DNA of 43,207 nucleotides from Spirochaetales bacterium (GTDB lineage Bacteria; Spirochaetota; Spirochaetia; Sphaerochaetales; Sphaerochaetaceae). The stretch spans positions 1 through 43,207 of the forward strand of contig JAQYHB010000043.1 of assembly GCA_028722305.1 (NCBI GenBank), written 5' to 3'. This document shows positions 16,452-24,571 of the stretch, one piece after another. A model generated the notes under the pieces. It was given only the letters and a program-made list of their open reading frames with translations. It was not told the origin of the DNA and searched no databases. Within the stretch, counting starts at the first letter, position 1. Each line of letters opens with the position of its first letter. A program made the translations under genes and the position numbers.

Positions 16452-17555
16452 ATGGCAAGCGACGTCTATTATTGCAATCTGGAATCGCACGGGAGCGTCT
16501 CCCGTCTCACCAAGCTGGAAAAACTGCTTCGCGCGGCAGGTATCGCGAAGATTGATTTCACCGACAAGTTCGTCGCCATCAAGCTTCACTTCGGCGAGGC
16601 AGGCAACCTTTCCTTCCTCAGACCCAACTACGCCAAGGTGGTTGCCGACCTAGTCAAGAGCTTCGGCGGCAGACCCTTTTTGACCGACTGCAATACCTTG
16701 TACGTCGGTACCCGTAAAAACGCGCTCGAGCACATGGACACCGCCAACCTCAACGGATTCAACCCCATCTCCACCGGATGCCAGATCATCATCGCCGATG
16801 GCTTGAAAGGCTTGGACGAGGCACTGGTTCCCCTTGAGGGGACCGAATACGTCAAGGAGGCAAAAATCGGCCGGGCCCTGGCCGACGCCGACGTGGTCAT
16901 CAGCCTTGCCCATTTCAAGGGCCACGAGTCCACCGGTTTCGGCGGAGCCTTGAAGAACCTTGGCATGGGTGGCGGCTCAAGGGCGGGAAAGATGGAGCAG
17001 CACAGCTGGGGAAAGGTGGAGGTCGACCAGGACCTCTGTATCGGCTGCGGAGCCTGCAAGCGCATCTGCGCCAATGACGGACCCCAGATTGAGAACCACA
17101 AGTGCCACATCAACCAGGACAACTGTGTCGGCTGCGGCCGCTGCATCGCCGTCTGTCCGAAAGATGCAATCAGCAATCCCCATTCGAACACCAACGATGT
17201 CCTGCAGTGCAAGATTGCCGAGTACACCAAGGCGGTCGTGCAGGGGAAGGACGCTTTTTACATCAACCTTGTCATCGATGTGTCCCCCAACTGCGACTGC
17301 CACGCTGAGAACGACCTGGCCTTCGTGCCCGATATCGGGTTCTTCGCCTCGTTCGACCCGGTAGCCATTGACCGGGCCTGCTGCGACGCTGTCAACAAGG
17401 CCCCGCTGGTACCGACCAGCCCGGTGGGAAAAGGCAAACGCGTCGGGGACAACCTGACCACCAACCACCCAGACCTCAACTGGCACGTCGGCTTGGACCA
17501 CGCCGAAAAAATCGGGTTGGGCACCCAGGACTACCACCTCATCGAGGTCAGGTAG
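16452..17555 (+). CDS. DUF362 protein with two [4Fe-4S] ferredoxin clusters
   Basis: 367 aa. The DUF362 domain occupies the first ~190 residues (KLHFGEAGNLSFLRPNY, TDCNTLYVGTRKNALEH, SLAHFKGHESTGFGGALKNLG) and the last ~100 (DIGFFASFDPVAIDRACCDA). Two ferredoxin motifs are inserted between them: CIGCGACKRIC and CVGCGRCIAVCPKDA. Such proteins are common in anaerobes as soluble electron carriers; the partner is unknown. AAGGAG lies 6 bases before the ATG at 16452. Likely co-transcribed with trmJ. The 3' end overlaps the converging secreted-peptidase gene by 25 bases. Confidence 0.88.
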   Translation: MASDVYYCNLESHGSVSRLTKLEKLLRAAGIAKIDFTDKFVAIKLHFGEAGNLSFLRPNYAKVVADLVKSFGGRPFLTDCNTLYVGTRKNALEHMDTANLNGFNPISTGCQIIIADGLKGLDEALVPLEGTEYVKEAKIGRALADADVVISLAHFKGHESTGFGGALKNLGMGGGSRAGKMEQHSWGKVEVDQDLCIGCGACKRICANDGPQIENHKCHINQDNCVGCGRCIAVCPKDAISNPHSNTNDVLQCKIAEYTKAVVQGKDAFYINLVIDVSPNCDCHAENDLAFVPDIGFFASFDPVAIDRACCDAVNKAPLVPTSPVGKGKRVGDNLTTNHPDLNWHVGLDHAEKIGLGTQDYHLIEVR

Positions 17556-20068
17556 GAAACCGCGAAGAGCATCTCCAGCCTGAAGGGTTGTTCCTTCCAG
17601 GCATCGTATCTCGCCCGTAGCGTGAGGGTGATGGGGGCGGCCAGCATCTGGTTGTTGGCCGTCAACGACACACTGAGCGACAGATACCCGCTCAAACGGT
17701 GCTCCAGGTCCTCAGGGAGGGTGAACACCGGCCAAGAAGCATCCAAATCTCCCCGGTATTTATCGATAAGCCCTCCGTACACTCCCATCCGGTAACAATA
17801 CAGACGCACCCATGGAAGCGCCCTTTGGATTTCCCGCCCGTAAAGCAGGATGGAAAGTTCCTGCGAAAGATAGGTATCCGAGGCCGGGAGCAGGTCGAAT
17901 CGATAGGAAAGCGGCCAGTTCCAGGTCGAGTTCCCGTAGGTCTCGAAAGGAAGCAGCCGCGGGATGCGGACGAACAAGGAAAGCCCCAGATTCCGCCAAG
18001 GCGAGGTCGATGGCCATTGCCGGTCCACGCTAACCGAAGGGGTCAGGACGACTCCTCCAATAGCGAGGGGATGGAACCCCGTTCGGACGATATACCCCAC
18101 GGAAAGGGAGAAGGTTCCCGTCAGGCCGTTGATACCATCCACATGGTAATAGGCCCCCGATGCATTCGCCCCAAGGAAGCCTTCCCCCCATGCGAGGGAT
18201 CCGTTCACCTCCCCTGCTCCCGCTGTGTCGATTTGCCCCGAGACCCTCCAGGACAACGCGAGCGGAGCCACCTGCCCGGAAAGGGTCGCCAAGGACACAG
18301 GTTTCCGCTGTTCCTGCCCCCACCCACCGCCCACTTGGCATCGCCATGTCTCCGCCAAGTCGCCGGTCGTCCAGAAGAGCCCGAAGGCGGCGGTATCCTC
18401 CACGCGGTCGTCGGGGGACAGGCTGGTCACTGCCGCATAGGGCAGGAAAGTTCCCTTCGCATACAGGGCACAGGGAACGTCCATGCTTTGGATAGCGATG
18501 GACGCCGGGGGTTCTACCTGCCTCAGCATAACCGGTCTGGGAGCCACGACGACGCGCTCCCACTCCAACGCCCCGGGCTCCCAGGTTCCGAGGGAGCCGC
18601 GCTCGAACCACCGCTGCTGGACAAGACGGGAACAGGCCCGCTGGATGCCACCGGCTTCATCAGCGACGAGCAACCAGAGCGCATTCCCTTCAAGGAACCC
18701 GGCCCGTAGCAACGTGCCCTCCCGCGCCCAGGTGAACCAGAGCCGATTCCCGTCATACAGCAACGAAGCGGGGACGACACCATCGCCAAGCGGATAGCAA
18801 ATAGCGGACTTGTCAGGGGCGATGACGACCAGGGACCACTGGCCGCCAATCCGGGCCAAGGCGGCAAGCCTTCCATCGGAAAGGCCCGTCAGATTCCGAA
18901 GTTTCAGCGAAAGCCCGATGTCGCCATCAGGCAGGTGCAACACCTGATGGTCGTCATTCCAGGTGATGGTGACCACCTGGTCGTCCAACCACGCGGCATC
19001 GATCACCCGGCTTCCCTGCAGTTTTCTGGTCCGCTTGCCATCGACCAGGTAGAGCGCCCGATGGGTGCCACCTTCTCCATGCTTCTCCACGACCGCCAGG
19101 ATTTCCGTCCCCTGCCGGTCCAGTTCCGCCGACACAAGACCCGGTAGCTCCGCTACCTGTTCTCCATCCAAAAACAATGCCCCTGAAGAGCTTATCCCGT
19201 ACAGAATATGGCCAGCTTTCTGGTCATAGAGGACATCATACTCCCAGATAGGAGTACAATGATTGTCAGCCTCAACCAAGGGAATCCGCGCTTTGAAGGC
19301 CTCAAACGCGACGTTCAGGGGACAGCCGAAGAAGCGGGGAAAGAGCGAGGCGAAGTCGACGGGAACCACCAGGTTGTTGGTCGCTCGCAGGAATGCCCCA
19401 TATGCTTTTGACCCATAGCGCTCCCGGACCCAGTCCCAGAAGGCGCCGGAAAAGAGATAGGTGAGGTCTCCGTTCGGATTGGTGTCCCGCACTCCGCTCA
19501 TGTCCAGATATCGTTTGGGAAACTTTCCTTCCCATTTGGCCTGGAGCAGCAACGCCTGGTAGCGCGGATCGAGCAGGCGTCCCCGTTCGAAGGCGACCGC
19601 GGAACCCTCCGTAAGGGAAACCGCCTGCTGGAAATAGACAGGAGTGTAGGAATCCCCCAAGATATCGGAAACCGCGTTCCAGAAGGAATGTTTCTCCGAA
19701 AGGGACAGATAGTGGAACAGCTCATGCCGGAAGACTCCACGAAGCTGGTCCTCCCACACATCCAAATCCAACCCGTAGTCGGTGTTGGAGATGAGGATAT
19801 GGCTCTGGGGAAAGGATGAATAGCTGGCGTTGGCCAAGTCATCCTTGGAGGTGACCGCCACTCTGAGTGTTCCCAGCCCAGCCCCGTCCCAGTCCAGGTA
19901 GTCCAGAATGGACTGGTATTCTTCCTCGGCAATCGAAGCGAGACGACCCGCGCTACGGACCGAGTCCCGATCGTAGACGATCTGGAAATGTTCGGTAACA
20001 AACATCTGTCCAGCGGACAGGCGGGAAACCAGAAGCAGCGCCAAGGCGAGGGACGGGATACATCGCAT
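17531..20068 (-). CDS. exported gluzincin-like peptidase fused to a propeller-like region and an outer-membrane beta-barrel
   Basis: 845 aa. Residues 1-20 are a signal peptide (SLALALLLVSRLSAG). Residues ~21-260 resemble the peptidase MA-type zinc peptidases: RHELFHYLS gives HExxH at 115-119, and SLTEGSAVAFERG gives the downstream Glu ligand (~154). The middle (~270-480) is a series of short beta repeats with LYLVDGK, VLHLPDGD and RLAALARIGG patterns, like a propeller. From ~540 to the end, alternating-residue strands (e.g. GYIVRTGFHPLAIGGVVLTP) and the final aromatic W suggest an outer-membrane barrel. The start lacks a ribosome site; TGATAG ends 6 bases upstream of the ATG. No close named family is recognised; the domain order is my reading. 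Confidence 0.75.
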   Translation of the reverse strand: MRCIPSLALALLLVSRLSAGQMFVTEHFQIVYDRDSVRSAGRLASIAEEEYQSILDYLDWDGAGLGTLRVAVTSKDDLANASYSSFPQSHILISNTDYGLDLDVWEDQLRGVFRHELFHYLSLSEKHSFWNAVSDILGDSYTPVYFQQAVSLTEGSAVAFERGRLLDPRYQALLLQAKWEGKFPKRYLDMSGVRDTNPNGDLTYLFSGAFWDWVRERYGSKAYGAFLRATNNLVVPVDFASLFPRFFGCPLNVAFEAFKARIPLVEADNHCTPIWEYDVLYDQKAGHILYGISSSGALFLDGEQVAELPGLVSAELDRQGTEILAVVEKHGEGGTHRALYLVDGKRTRKLQGSRVIDAAWLDDQVVTITWNDDHQVLHLPDGDIGLSLKLRNLTGLSDGRLAALARIGGQWSLVVIAPDKSAICYPLGDGVVPASLLYDGNRLWFTWAREGTLLRAGFLEGNALWLLVADEAGGIQRACSRLVQQRWFERGSLGTWEPGALEWERVVVAPRPVMLRQVEPPASIAIQSMDVPCALYAKGTFLPYAAVTSLSPDDRVEDTAAFGLFWTTGDLAETWRCQVGGGWGQEQRKPVSLATLSGQVAPLALSWRVSGQIDTAGAGEVNGSLAWGEGFLGANASGAYYHVDGINGLTGTFSLSVGYIVRTGFHPLAIGGVVLTPSVSVDRQWPSTSPWRNLGLSLFVRIPRLLPFETYGNSTWNWPLSYRFDLLPASDTYLSQELSILLYGREIQRALPWVRLYCYRMGVYGGLIDKYRGDLDASWPVFTLPEDLEHRLSGYLSLSVSLTANNQMLAAPITLTLRARYDAWKEQPFRLEMLFAVSYLTSMRW

Positions 20069-20106
20069 GATGACAGGCTATCATGGCTCATCGATGCAGA
20101 CAACAA

Positions 20107-20128
20107 GGCGGCCCCTCGCGGAGCCGCC
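20107..20128 (-). terminator. rho-independent terminator after nagB
   Basis: Stem GGCGGC (20107-20112) / GCCGCC (20123-20128) with extra inner GC pairs. On the minus strand it is followed by TTGTTGTCTG. It lies between the nagB stop and the start of the next leftward gene. Confidence 0.65.
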
Positions 20129-20155
20129 AGCATCACGTTCGAAAGGATTCCTTCC

Positions 20156-20971
20156 TTATTTCTCGAGCATCGCCTCGACGTCCAGGTTGGCGCCTTCGAT
20201 GTCCTTGAAGTACCGGTAAGTGCCGACCTTAAGCTCGTCGCATGCGCTCTCGTCACAGACGATGATGCCCTTCTTGTGCAGCTGCAGGGCACTGCAGGTG
20301 CAACTCTGGCTTACCGGCCCCTCGATGGTCTTCTGCAAGGCCTGCGCCTTGGTATGTCCGTTGACCAGGATCAGCACCTCTTCGGAATCCATGACGGTCT
20401 GCACGCCAACGGTCATGGCCCGGGATGGCACCTTGCGGATATCGCCATCGAAAAAGCGGCTGTTCATGATCTTGGTATCCAGGGTCAGGGTCTTGACGCG
20501 GGTGCGGGAAGCCAGCGAGCTGAAGGGCTCGTTGAAGGCGACGTGGCCATCGGCGCCGATGCCACCCATGAACAGGCGGATGCCACCGAAACTCTTGATC
20601 TGCTCCTCGTAGCGGGCACATTCGGCCTCAAGGTCCTTGGCGTTGCCGTCCAGGATGTGGATGTTCTCCTTTTGCACATCGACCTTGCTGAAGAAGTTCT
20701 CGCGCATGAAGGTATGGTAGCTCTGCGGATGGTCCTCGGGAATTCCGACATACTCATCCATGTTGAAGGTGACGACATTCCGGAACGAAACATACCCCTG
20801 CTCGTAGAGCCTGACCAGTTCGGCGTAGGTGCCGAGGGGGGACGACCCGGTCGGAAGACCCAGGACGAAGGGTTTCTCCGAAGTCGGATGGAAAGCCCTA
20901 ATCGTATTGGCGATGTGGCGCGCGGCCCACTTGCTCATATGATCGTAATCATGCTCAATAATGACACGCAT
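20156..20971 (-). CDS. nagB: glucosamine-6-phosphate deaminase
   Basis: 271 aa cytoplasmic enzyme converting glucosamine-6-phosphate to fructose-6-phosphate and ammonia, the last step of amino-sugar catabolism. Landmarks: [16 protein letters not shown] (phosphate loop), [20 protein letters not shown] (catalytic Asp), [18 protein letters not shown] (Asp, His, Glu of the active site) and the [10 protein letters not shown] segment. Length matches E. coli NagB (266). AAGGAG lies 8 bases before the ATG. It follows mnmA by 53 bases in the same direction and ends in a terminator. No nagA or nagE neighbour is present, so it may serve peptidoglycan or host-sugar recycling from elsewhere. Confidence 0.95.
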   Translation of the reverse strand: MRVIIEHDYDHMSKWAARHIANTIRAFHPTSEKPFVLGLPTGSSPLGTYAELVRLYEQGYVSFRNVVTFNMDEYVGIPEDHPQSYHTFMRENFFSKVDVQKENIHILDGNAKDLEAECARYEEQIKSFGGIRLFMGGIGADGHVAFNEPFSSLASRTRVKTLTLDTKIMNSRFFDGDIRKVPSRAMTVGVQTVMDSEEVLILVNGHTKAQALQKTIEGPVSQSCTCSALQLHKKGIIVCDESACDELKVGTYRYFKDIEGANLDVEAMLEK

Positions 20972-21024
20972 TGCGTATTACTCCTTTTCTTCGTCATACC
21001 ACGGAACAGTACGTGGCTTCAATC

Positions 21025-22098
21025 TCATTCAGCCTTGGTGATGATGCCGCCGGCGACCACCATGTCGCCTTGGTAGAGCACCAGCGACTGGCCCGCCGTC
21101 GCGGCTTTGACTGGAGCCTTGAAGTGGCAGGTAACCGATCCGTCCTCGTTTTCTCTTGCCGTCGCGGCCATCGCCCTGCTGGTGGAACGGATCTTCGCCT
21201 CCACCTCCATCGCTCCATCGATATGGTCGACAAGCTGCCAGTTGACCTGGCTCGCGGTGACCGTCTGCTCCAAGGTGTCCTCCTCGTAGCCTACCACCAC
21301 CTGGTTGCGCTTCGGATCCAGGGAAAGGACGTACAGGGGCTTTCCCGCCGCCACGCCCAGCCCCCTGCGTTGTCCGATTGTATAGTGCCAGATGCCTTCG
21401 TGACGGCCCACCACCTCTCCCGTCTTCAGGACGATGTCGCCACTCTTGTTCTCCACGTCCAACAGGTCGGTGTAGTCCCCGCTGTAGAAGTCCTGGCTCT
21501 CGTCCTGGTCCTCCTTGTGGAATCCCTGCGCGACATCAATCTTGCGCACCTCGCTCTTCAGCATGTCCCCGAGCGGAAACAGGGTGCGGGAAAGCTGCTC
21601 CTGGCTCAACCGATAGAGGAAATAGGATTGATCCTTGCGCGGGTCACAGGCACGTTCAAGGGCATACCGTCCCCCCTTCTCGACAATCCGCGCGTAATGT
21701 CCGGTGGCGAACTTGTCGAACACCAGGCCTTTCTCGCGGGCGTAGTCCACCATGGCCCCGAATTTCATCTTCGCGTTGCACCAGATGCAGGGGTTGGGAG
21801 TATGTCCGCATAGATACTCTTTTTGGAAATTGGAGATGATGGTCCGCTCATACAGGTCGGAAAGGTCGACTGTCACATGGGGGATGCCGATCTTATCGGC
21901 GATTTCCTTGATGATCGGCAGATCCTCGACCTCGTTCGGGCTGTAACAGCTGTTCATGTGTTTGGTCGGCTTCGGCAGATTCCTCCTCCCGCTCCAAATC
22001 AGCATGGTCACCCCGGTGACCTCATAGCCCTGCTGCTTCAACAGATAGGCAGCGACGCTGCTATCGATTCCGCCACTCATTCCGACTAGTACGCGCAT
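21025..22098 (-). CDS. mnmA: tRNA 2-thiouridylase MnmA, variant cysteine set
   Basis: 357 aa. PP-loop VLVGMSGGIDSSVAAYLL at the N-terminus, then CGHTPNPCIWCNAKMKFG, ATGHYARI, RKDQSYFLYRLSQ and the C-terminal TIGQRRGLGVAAGKPLYV. Unusual features: the canonical NPDxxCN reads NPCIWCN (Cys-104 and Cys-107), there is an extra cysteine in NSCYSPNEVEDL (Cys-51), and the position of the second canonical catalytic cysteine (SxxxCF) reads ESQDFYSG with Tyr-205. The ATG at 22098 has GAGGT upstream. It makes 2-thiouridine-34 in tRNAs for Lys, Glu and Gln; the sulfur chemistry may differ from E. coli. Upstream of nagB. Confidence 0.85.
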   Translation of the reverse strand: MRVLVGMSGGIDSSVAAYLLKQQGYEVTGVTMLIWSGRRNLPKPTKHMNSCYSPNEVEDLPIIKEIADKIGIPHVTVDLSDLYERTIISNFQKEYLCGHTPNPCIWCNAKMKFGAMVDYAREKGLVFDKFATGHYARIVEKGGRYALERACDPRKDQSYFLYRLSQEQLSRTLFPLGDMLKSEVRKIDVAQGFHKEDQDESQDFYSGDYTDLLDVENKSGDIVLKTGEVVGRHEGIWHYTIGQRRGLGVAAGKPLYVLSLDPKRNQVVVGYEEDTLEQTVTASQVNWQLVDHIDGAMEVEAKIRSTSRAMAATARENEDGSVTCHFKAPVKAATAGQSLVLYQGDMVVAGGIITKAE

Positions 22099-22252
22099 AG
22101 ATACCTCGTCTGCATTGTAGAAAAAGCATGACGGAAAGGCAATGCGGAGGAAAAGCCGGCATTGTATCCCAAGAACCGATACCAAACCTATAACATAAAC
22201 CTTTTTCGTGTTATATTCGTTACAACGGTATTTTGACAGAAGGGAGCATCAC

Positions 22253-22603
22253 ATGGCATCCGCAAAGAAAGAAGCCCCGAAGAAGGAAGAGCCGGCAAAG
22301 AAAGCCGCTCCGGAGAAAAAGGAACCTGCGCCCAAAGAAGCGCCAGCGGAAGAAAAGAAAGAGGTGCGCGACGTCCATGAGGTCTCGTTCGTCGCTGGCA
22401 AGGGCTGGTCGGTAAAACGGCAGAACAGCGCCAAAGTCATCAAGTACTTCAAGACCAAGCTGGAGGCGACCGAGTACGTCGTAAAGGTGGCCGGCAACGT
22501 CGGCACCCACGTGGTGATCAAGCTGAAGAACGGCAAATACCAGAAATTCGAGAACGCCGTCCGCGCCTTGAAGTACGCGCAGACCTCCAAGGAACCGGAC
22601 TGA
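22253..22603 (+). CDS. DUF2188-like protein with lysine/alanine-rich N-terminal tail
   Basis: 116 aa. Residues 1-45 are almost only K, E, A and P in a repeating KKEAPKKEEPAKKAAPEKKE pattern. The rest is a DUF2188-like fold: HEVSFVAGKGWSVKRQNSAK, a helix with TKLEATEYVVKVAGN, and the GTHVVIKLKNGKYQKF hairpin. The tail resembles eukaryotic H1-like tails of bacterial nucleoid proteins, so nucleic-acid binding is a reasonable guess. AGGGAG lies 6 bases before the ATG at 22253. Possible -10 TATATT at 22212-22217. Converges on the TSUP gene with a one-base gap. Confidence 0.7.
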   Translation: MASAKKEAPKKEEPAKKAAPEKKEPAPKEAPAEEKKEVRDVHEVSFVAGKGWSVKRQNSAKVIKYFKTKLEATEYVVKVAGNVGTHVVIKLKNGKYQKFENAVRALKYAQTSKEPD

Positions 22604-22604
22604 G

Positions 22605-23327
22605 CTACCAGTTCGTTCCCAGGATCACGACTCCGTTGATCGCAATCAGCAGATAGACCAGCCGTTTGAAACTTTCCACGTGCAAACGGCTGAATAGGCG
22701 TATCCCAAGGAACGTCCCTACCGCCACGCCGACCAGACCGATTCCAAGTGAGGGGACCACATCGGAAGGAACCATTCCCTTGGCGATGCGCATCATTGCC
22801 GCGGCGAAGGCTGTCACCACGAAGCTGAACTGGGTCGAGGCCAGATAGGACTCCTTGTTTCCCAACGAGGGGAGCAGGTACATCGCCGTCGTCGGCCCGC
22901 CGATGCCGAAGAATCCATTGCTCACTCCGGTCACTGCGCCCAAGGCGACACCCTTTGCCGGAGTCGGATGAATCGTGATATTTCCTACAAAGAAGAAATA
23001 GGCGGCCAAGACAATCAGCATGCAACCGAGAGCGAGCATCATTGCCCTGTTGTCGATGGACGCGCTGAGCGCGGTGATAGTCGTGCCTACCAGCACGTTG
23101 GCGATGGCGAAAGGCAGGACCACCTTCCAATTGATAGACCGGTGGTAGCGGATTGCCAGCACGGTCGAGTTGCACATGCTCATCAACAGCGAGAAGGCTA
23201 CCGCCGTCCCGTACGGGAAAAGGTACGGCAGGAACGCCATGCAGAAGACACCGAAGCCAAAGCCGATCGCGCTCTGCAGGAAAGCCCCTATCGCGATAAT
23301 CAGAAATACCAGGAACAAATGCATCAT
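22605..23327 (-). CDS. TSUP family permease (sulfite exporter TauE/SafE type)
   Basis: 240 aa, about eight hydrophobic helices. Two repeats carry the family's glycine-rich helix starts: IIAIGAFLQSAIGFGFGVF near the N-terminus and LGAVTGVSNGFFGIGGP in the second half. These inner-membrane proteins move sulfur-containing or organic anions; the substrate cannot be told from sequence. Its start overlaps the end of the Rsm22-type gene by four bases (ATGA), so it is translationally coupled to it. Confidence 0.88.
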   Translation of the reverse strand: MMHLFLVFLIIAIGAFLQSAIGFGFGVFCMAFLPYLFPYGTAVAFSLLMSMCNSTVLAIRYHRSINWKVVLPFAIANVLVGTTITALSASIDNRAMMLALGCMLIVLAAYFFFVGNITIHPTPAKGVALGAVTGVSNGFFGIGGPTTAMYLLPSLGNKESYLASTQFSFVVTAFAAAMMRIAKGMVPSDVVPSLGIGLVGVAVGTFLGIRLFSRLHVESFKRLVYLLIAINGVVILGTNW

Positions 23328-24499
23328 CCATCCACCTTGGAAAGGATTTCCAAACGGGAGTCAGAGCCGAAACCCAGCCCCTCGCCACGCACCTGCACAT
23401 TGCGGACCAACACCTCGTCATACCGCTTCAAACCGAAAAACCCCTCCTCTTTGGCATGCGGATCTCCCTTTGGGGCAGAGAGGGAAAAACGCTTTTCGCC
23501 ATCGCAGAACAGAAACCGTACCCTCCCCGACTTGTTCATCATCGCCTCGCTGACGACCAAGGCGTGGACATCCCCGCCCACAAAGGCAGGAGCAGGTTCC
23601 CGCCCTTCTTTCTGGAAAAAGAAATAGGTCATCTTCACGGACTCGCGGTCCAGATTGGCCGCCTTCGCAAGACTCGCCATCGGCTCTCCCGGCTTCCAGG
23701 CAACCTCGCAGTGGCAGGTATGCCCTTCCCCTGCCAGCAATGCCGGACAAGGGCAGTCGGCCATGCAAGGCCCGAGCAGGTGCCATCCGCTTTCCACCAG
23801 CTTGTCACGCAACTTCATCAGGTTCCTGCTTGTCAGAAGCAACGCCGGCTCGCAGAGGAAACAGACTCCACCTTCTGTCAATTTGGTTCCGACCCGCTCC
23901 AAAAGCTGGTAGCGCTTCTCGATTTGATCTCCGTCGTCCTTCCACAGTTCGTTCAACGTGTGGCTCATCAACACCACGTCCCAAGGACCGGAAAGGTCGT
24001 CCAGCCTCTCCTGCATCAGATCCTTCCGGATTTTTGTCACGCGGACATGGCTAGTGGGCAACATCGCCTCAGCCAGCTTCATCGCCTTGTTGCTGTAATC
24101 GACCAGTGTCACTTCGATAGTGCACTGATGGGGCAGCAAATCGACGAGTGCGGCCGAAGCAGGCGCCGGTCCACAACCCAAATCCAATACCCTAACCACA
24201 TCTTTCATTCCGAGTTGGGAAAGCAATATTGGGTTTGAAGAAAACGCAAGCGATACCTGCAGGTAACTGACCGGCCAGTAGTAGAGCAGGTAGGAGTTGA
24301 GCAAGGGCTGCTCGTTCATGTATCCGGCGCCCGCAAGACTTCGTCCGCCTGTCAGCCCTCGCTGCAGTTTGAGCAGGCAATCCCCCGCCCGCTGCAATTC
24401 TTTCGGAGTCAAAAGCGTGCTTGACCCGCCACCCCGGTACAGGGAAACCAATTTGGAGATATGGCCCCGCAGGAGCCGCTCGCTTCGTTCGATACTCAT
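23324..24499 (-). CDS. Rsm22/METTL17-like methyltransferase with cysteine cluster
   Basis: 391 aa. SAM-binding motif RVLDLGCGPAPASAALVDL near residue 105, then VTLVDYSNKAMKLAEAML and VVLMSHTLNELW, in the order seen in Rsm22 (PF09243). The cysteine-rich block GPCMADCPCPALLAGEGHTC followed by HCEVAW is characteristic of the family and, in mitochondrial METTL17, belongs to an iron-sulfur site. Family members act in assembly or modification of the small ribosomal subunit. No ribosome site is visible; TATACT (24511-24506) ends 6 bases before the ATG at 24499, suggesting a leaderless transcript. Leads a two-gene operon with the TSUP permease. Confidence 0.85.
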   Translation of the reverse strand: MSIERSERLLRGHISKLVSLYRGGGSSTLLTPKELQRAGDCLLKLQRGLTGGRSLAGAGYMNEQPLLNSYLLYYWPVSYLQVSLAFSSNPILLSQLGMKDVVRVLDLGCGPAPASAALVDLLPHQCTIEVTLVDYSNKAMKLAEAMLPTSHVRVTKIRKDLMQERLDDLSGPWDVVLMSHTLNELWKDDGDQIEKRYQLLERVGTKLTEGGVCFLCEPALLLTSRNLMKLRDKLVESGWHLLGPCMADCPCPALLAGEGHTCHCEVAWKPGEPMASLAKAANLDRESVKMTYFFFQKEGREPAPAFVGGDVHALVVSEAMMNKSGRVRFLFCDGEKRFSLSAPKGDPHAKEEGFFGLKRYDEVLVRNVQVRGEGLGFGSDSRLEILSKVDG

Positions 24500-24505
24500 A
24501 CAGAA

Positions 24506-24511
24506 AGTATA
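24506..24511 (-). promoter_or_regulatory. predicted -10 of the Rsm22-type gene, probably leaderless
   Basis: TATACT on the minus strand, one base from consensus, ends 6 bases before the ATG. The -35 region is weak. Confidence 0.45.
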
Positions 24512-24535
24512 CGACTCTCCTCGTTCTTCTTCTAC

Positions 24536-24564
24536 TTGACGGGAGAGCCGATTCAGATTTGAAT
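24536..24564 (+). promoter_or_regulatory. predicted promoter of the ThyX-like gene
   Basis: TTGACG (24536-24541), 17 bases and TTGAAT (24559-24564). Transcription would start close to the ATG at 24572, 7 bases after the -10. This argues against the ATG at 24563, which lies inside the -10. Confidence 0.45.
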
Positions 24565-24571
24565 GTGGGAC

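Noticed and set aside
20999-21017. Terminator between mnmA and nagB
   Set aside because: Only a 5-bp CCACG/CGTGG stem without a T tract; the two genes are probably co-transcribed.
22249-23421. Open frame overlapping the DUF2188 and TSUP genes on the minus strand
   Set aside because: Shadow frame; its translation has no family features and conflicts with well-supported genes.
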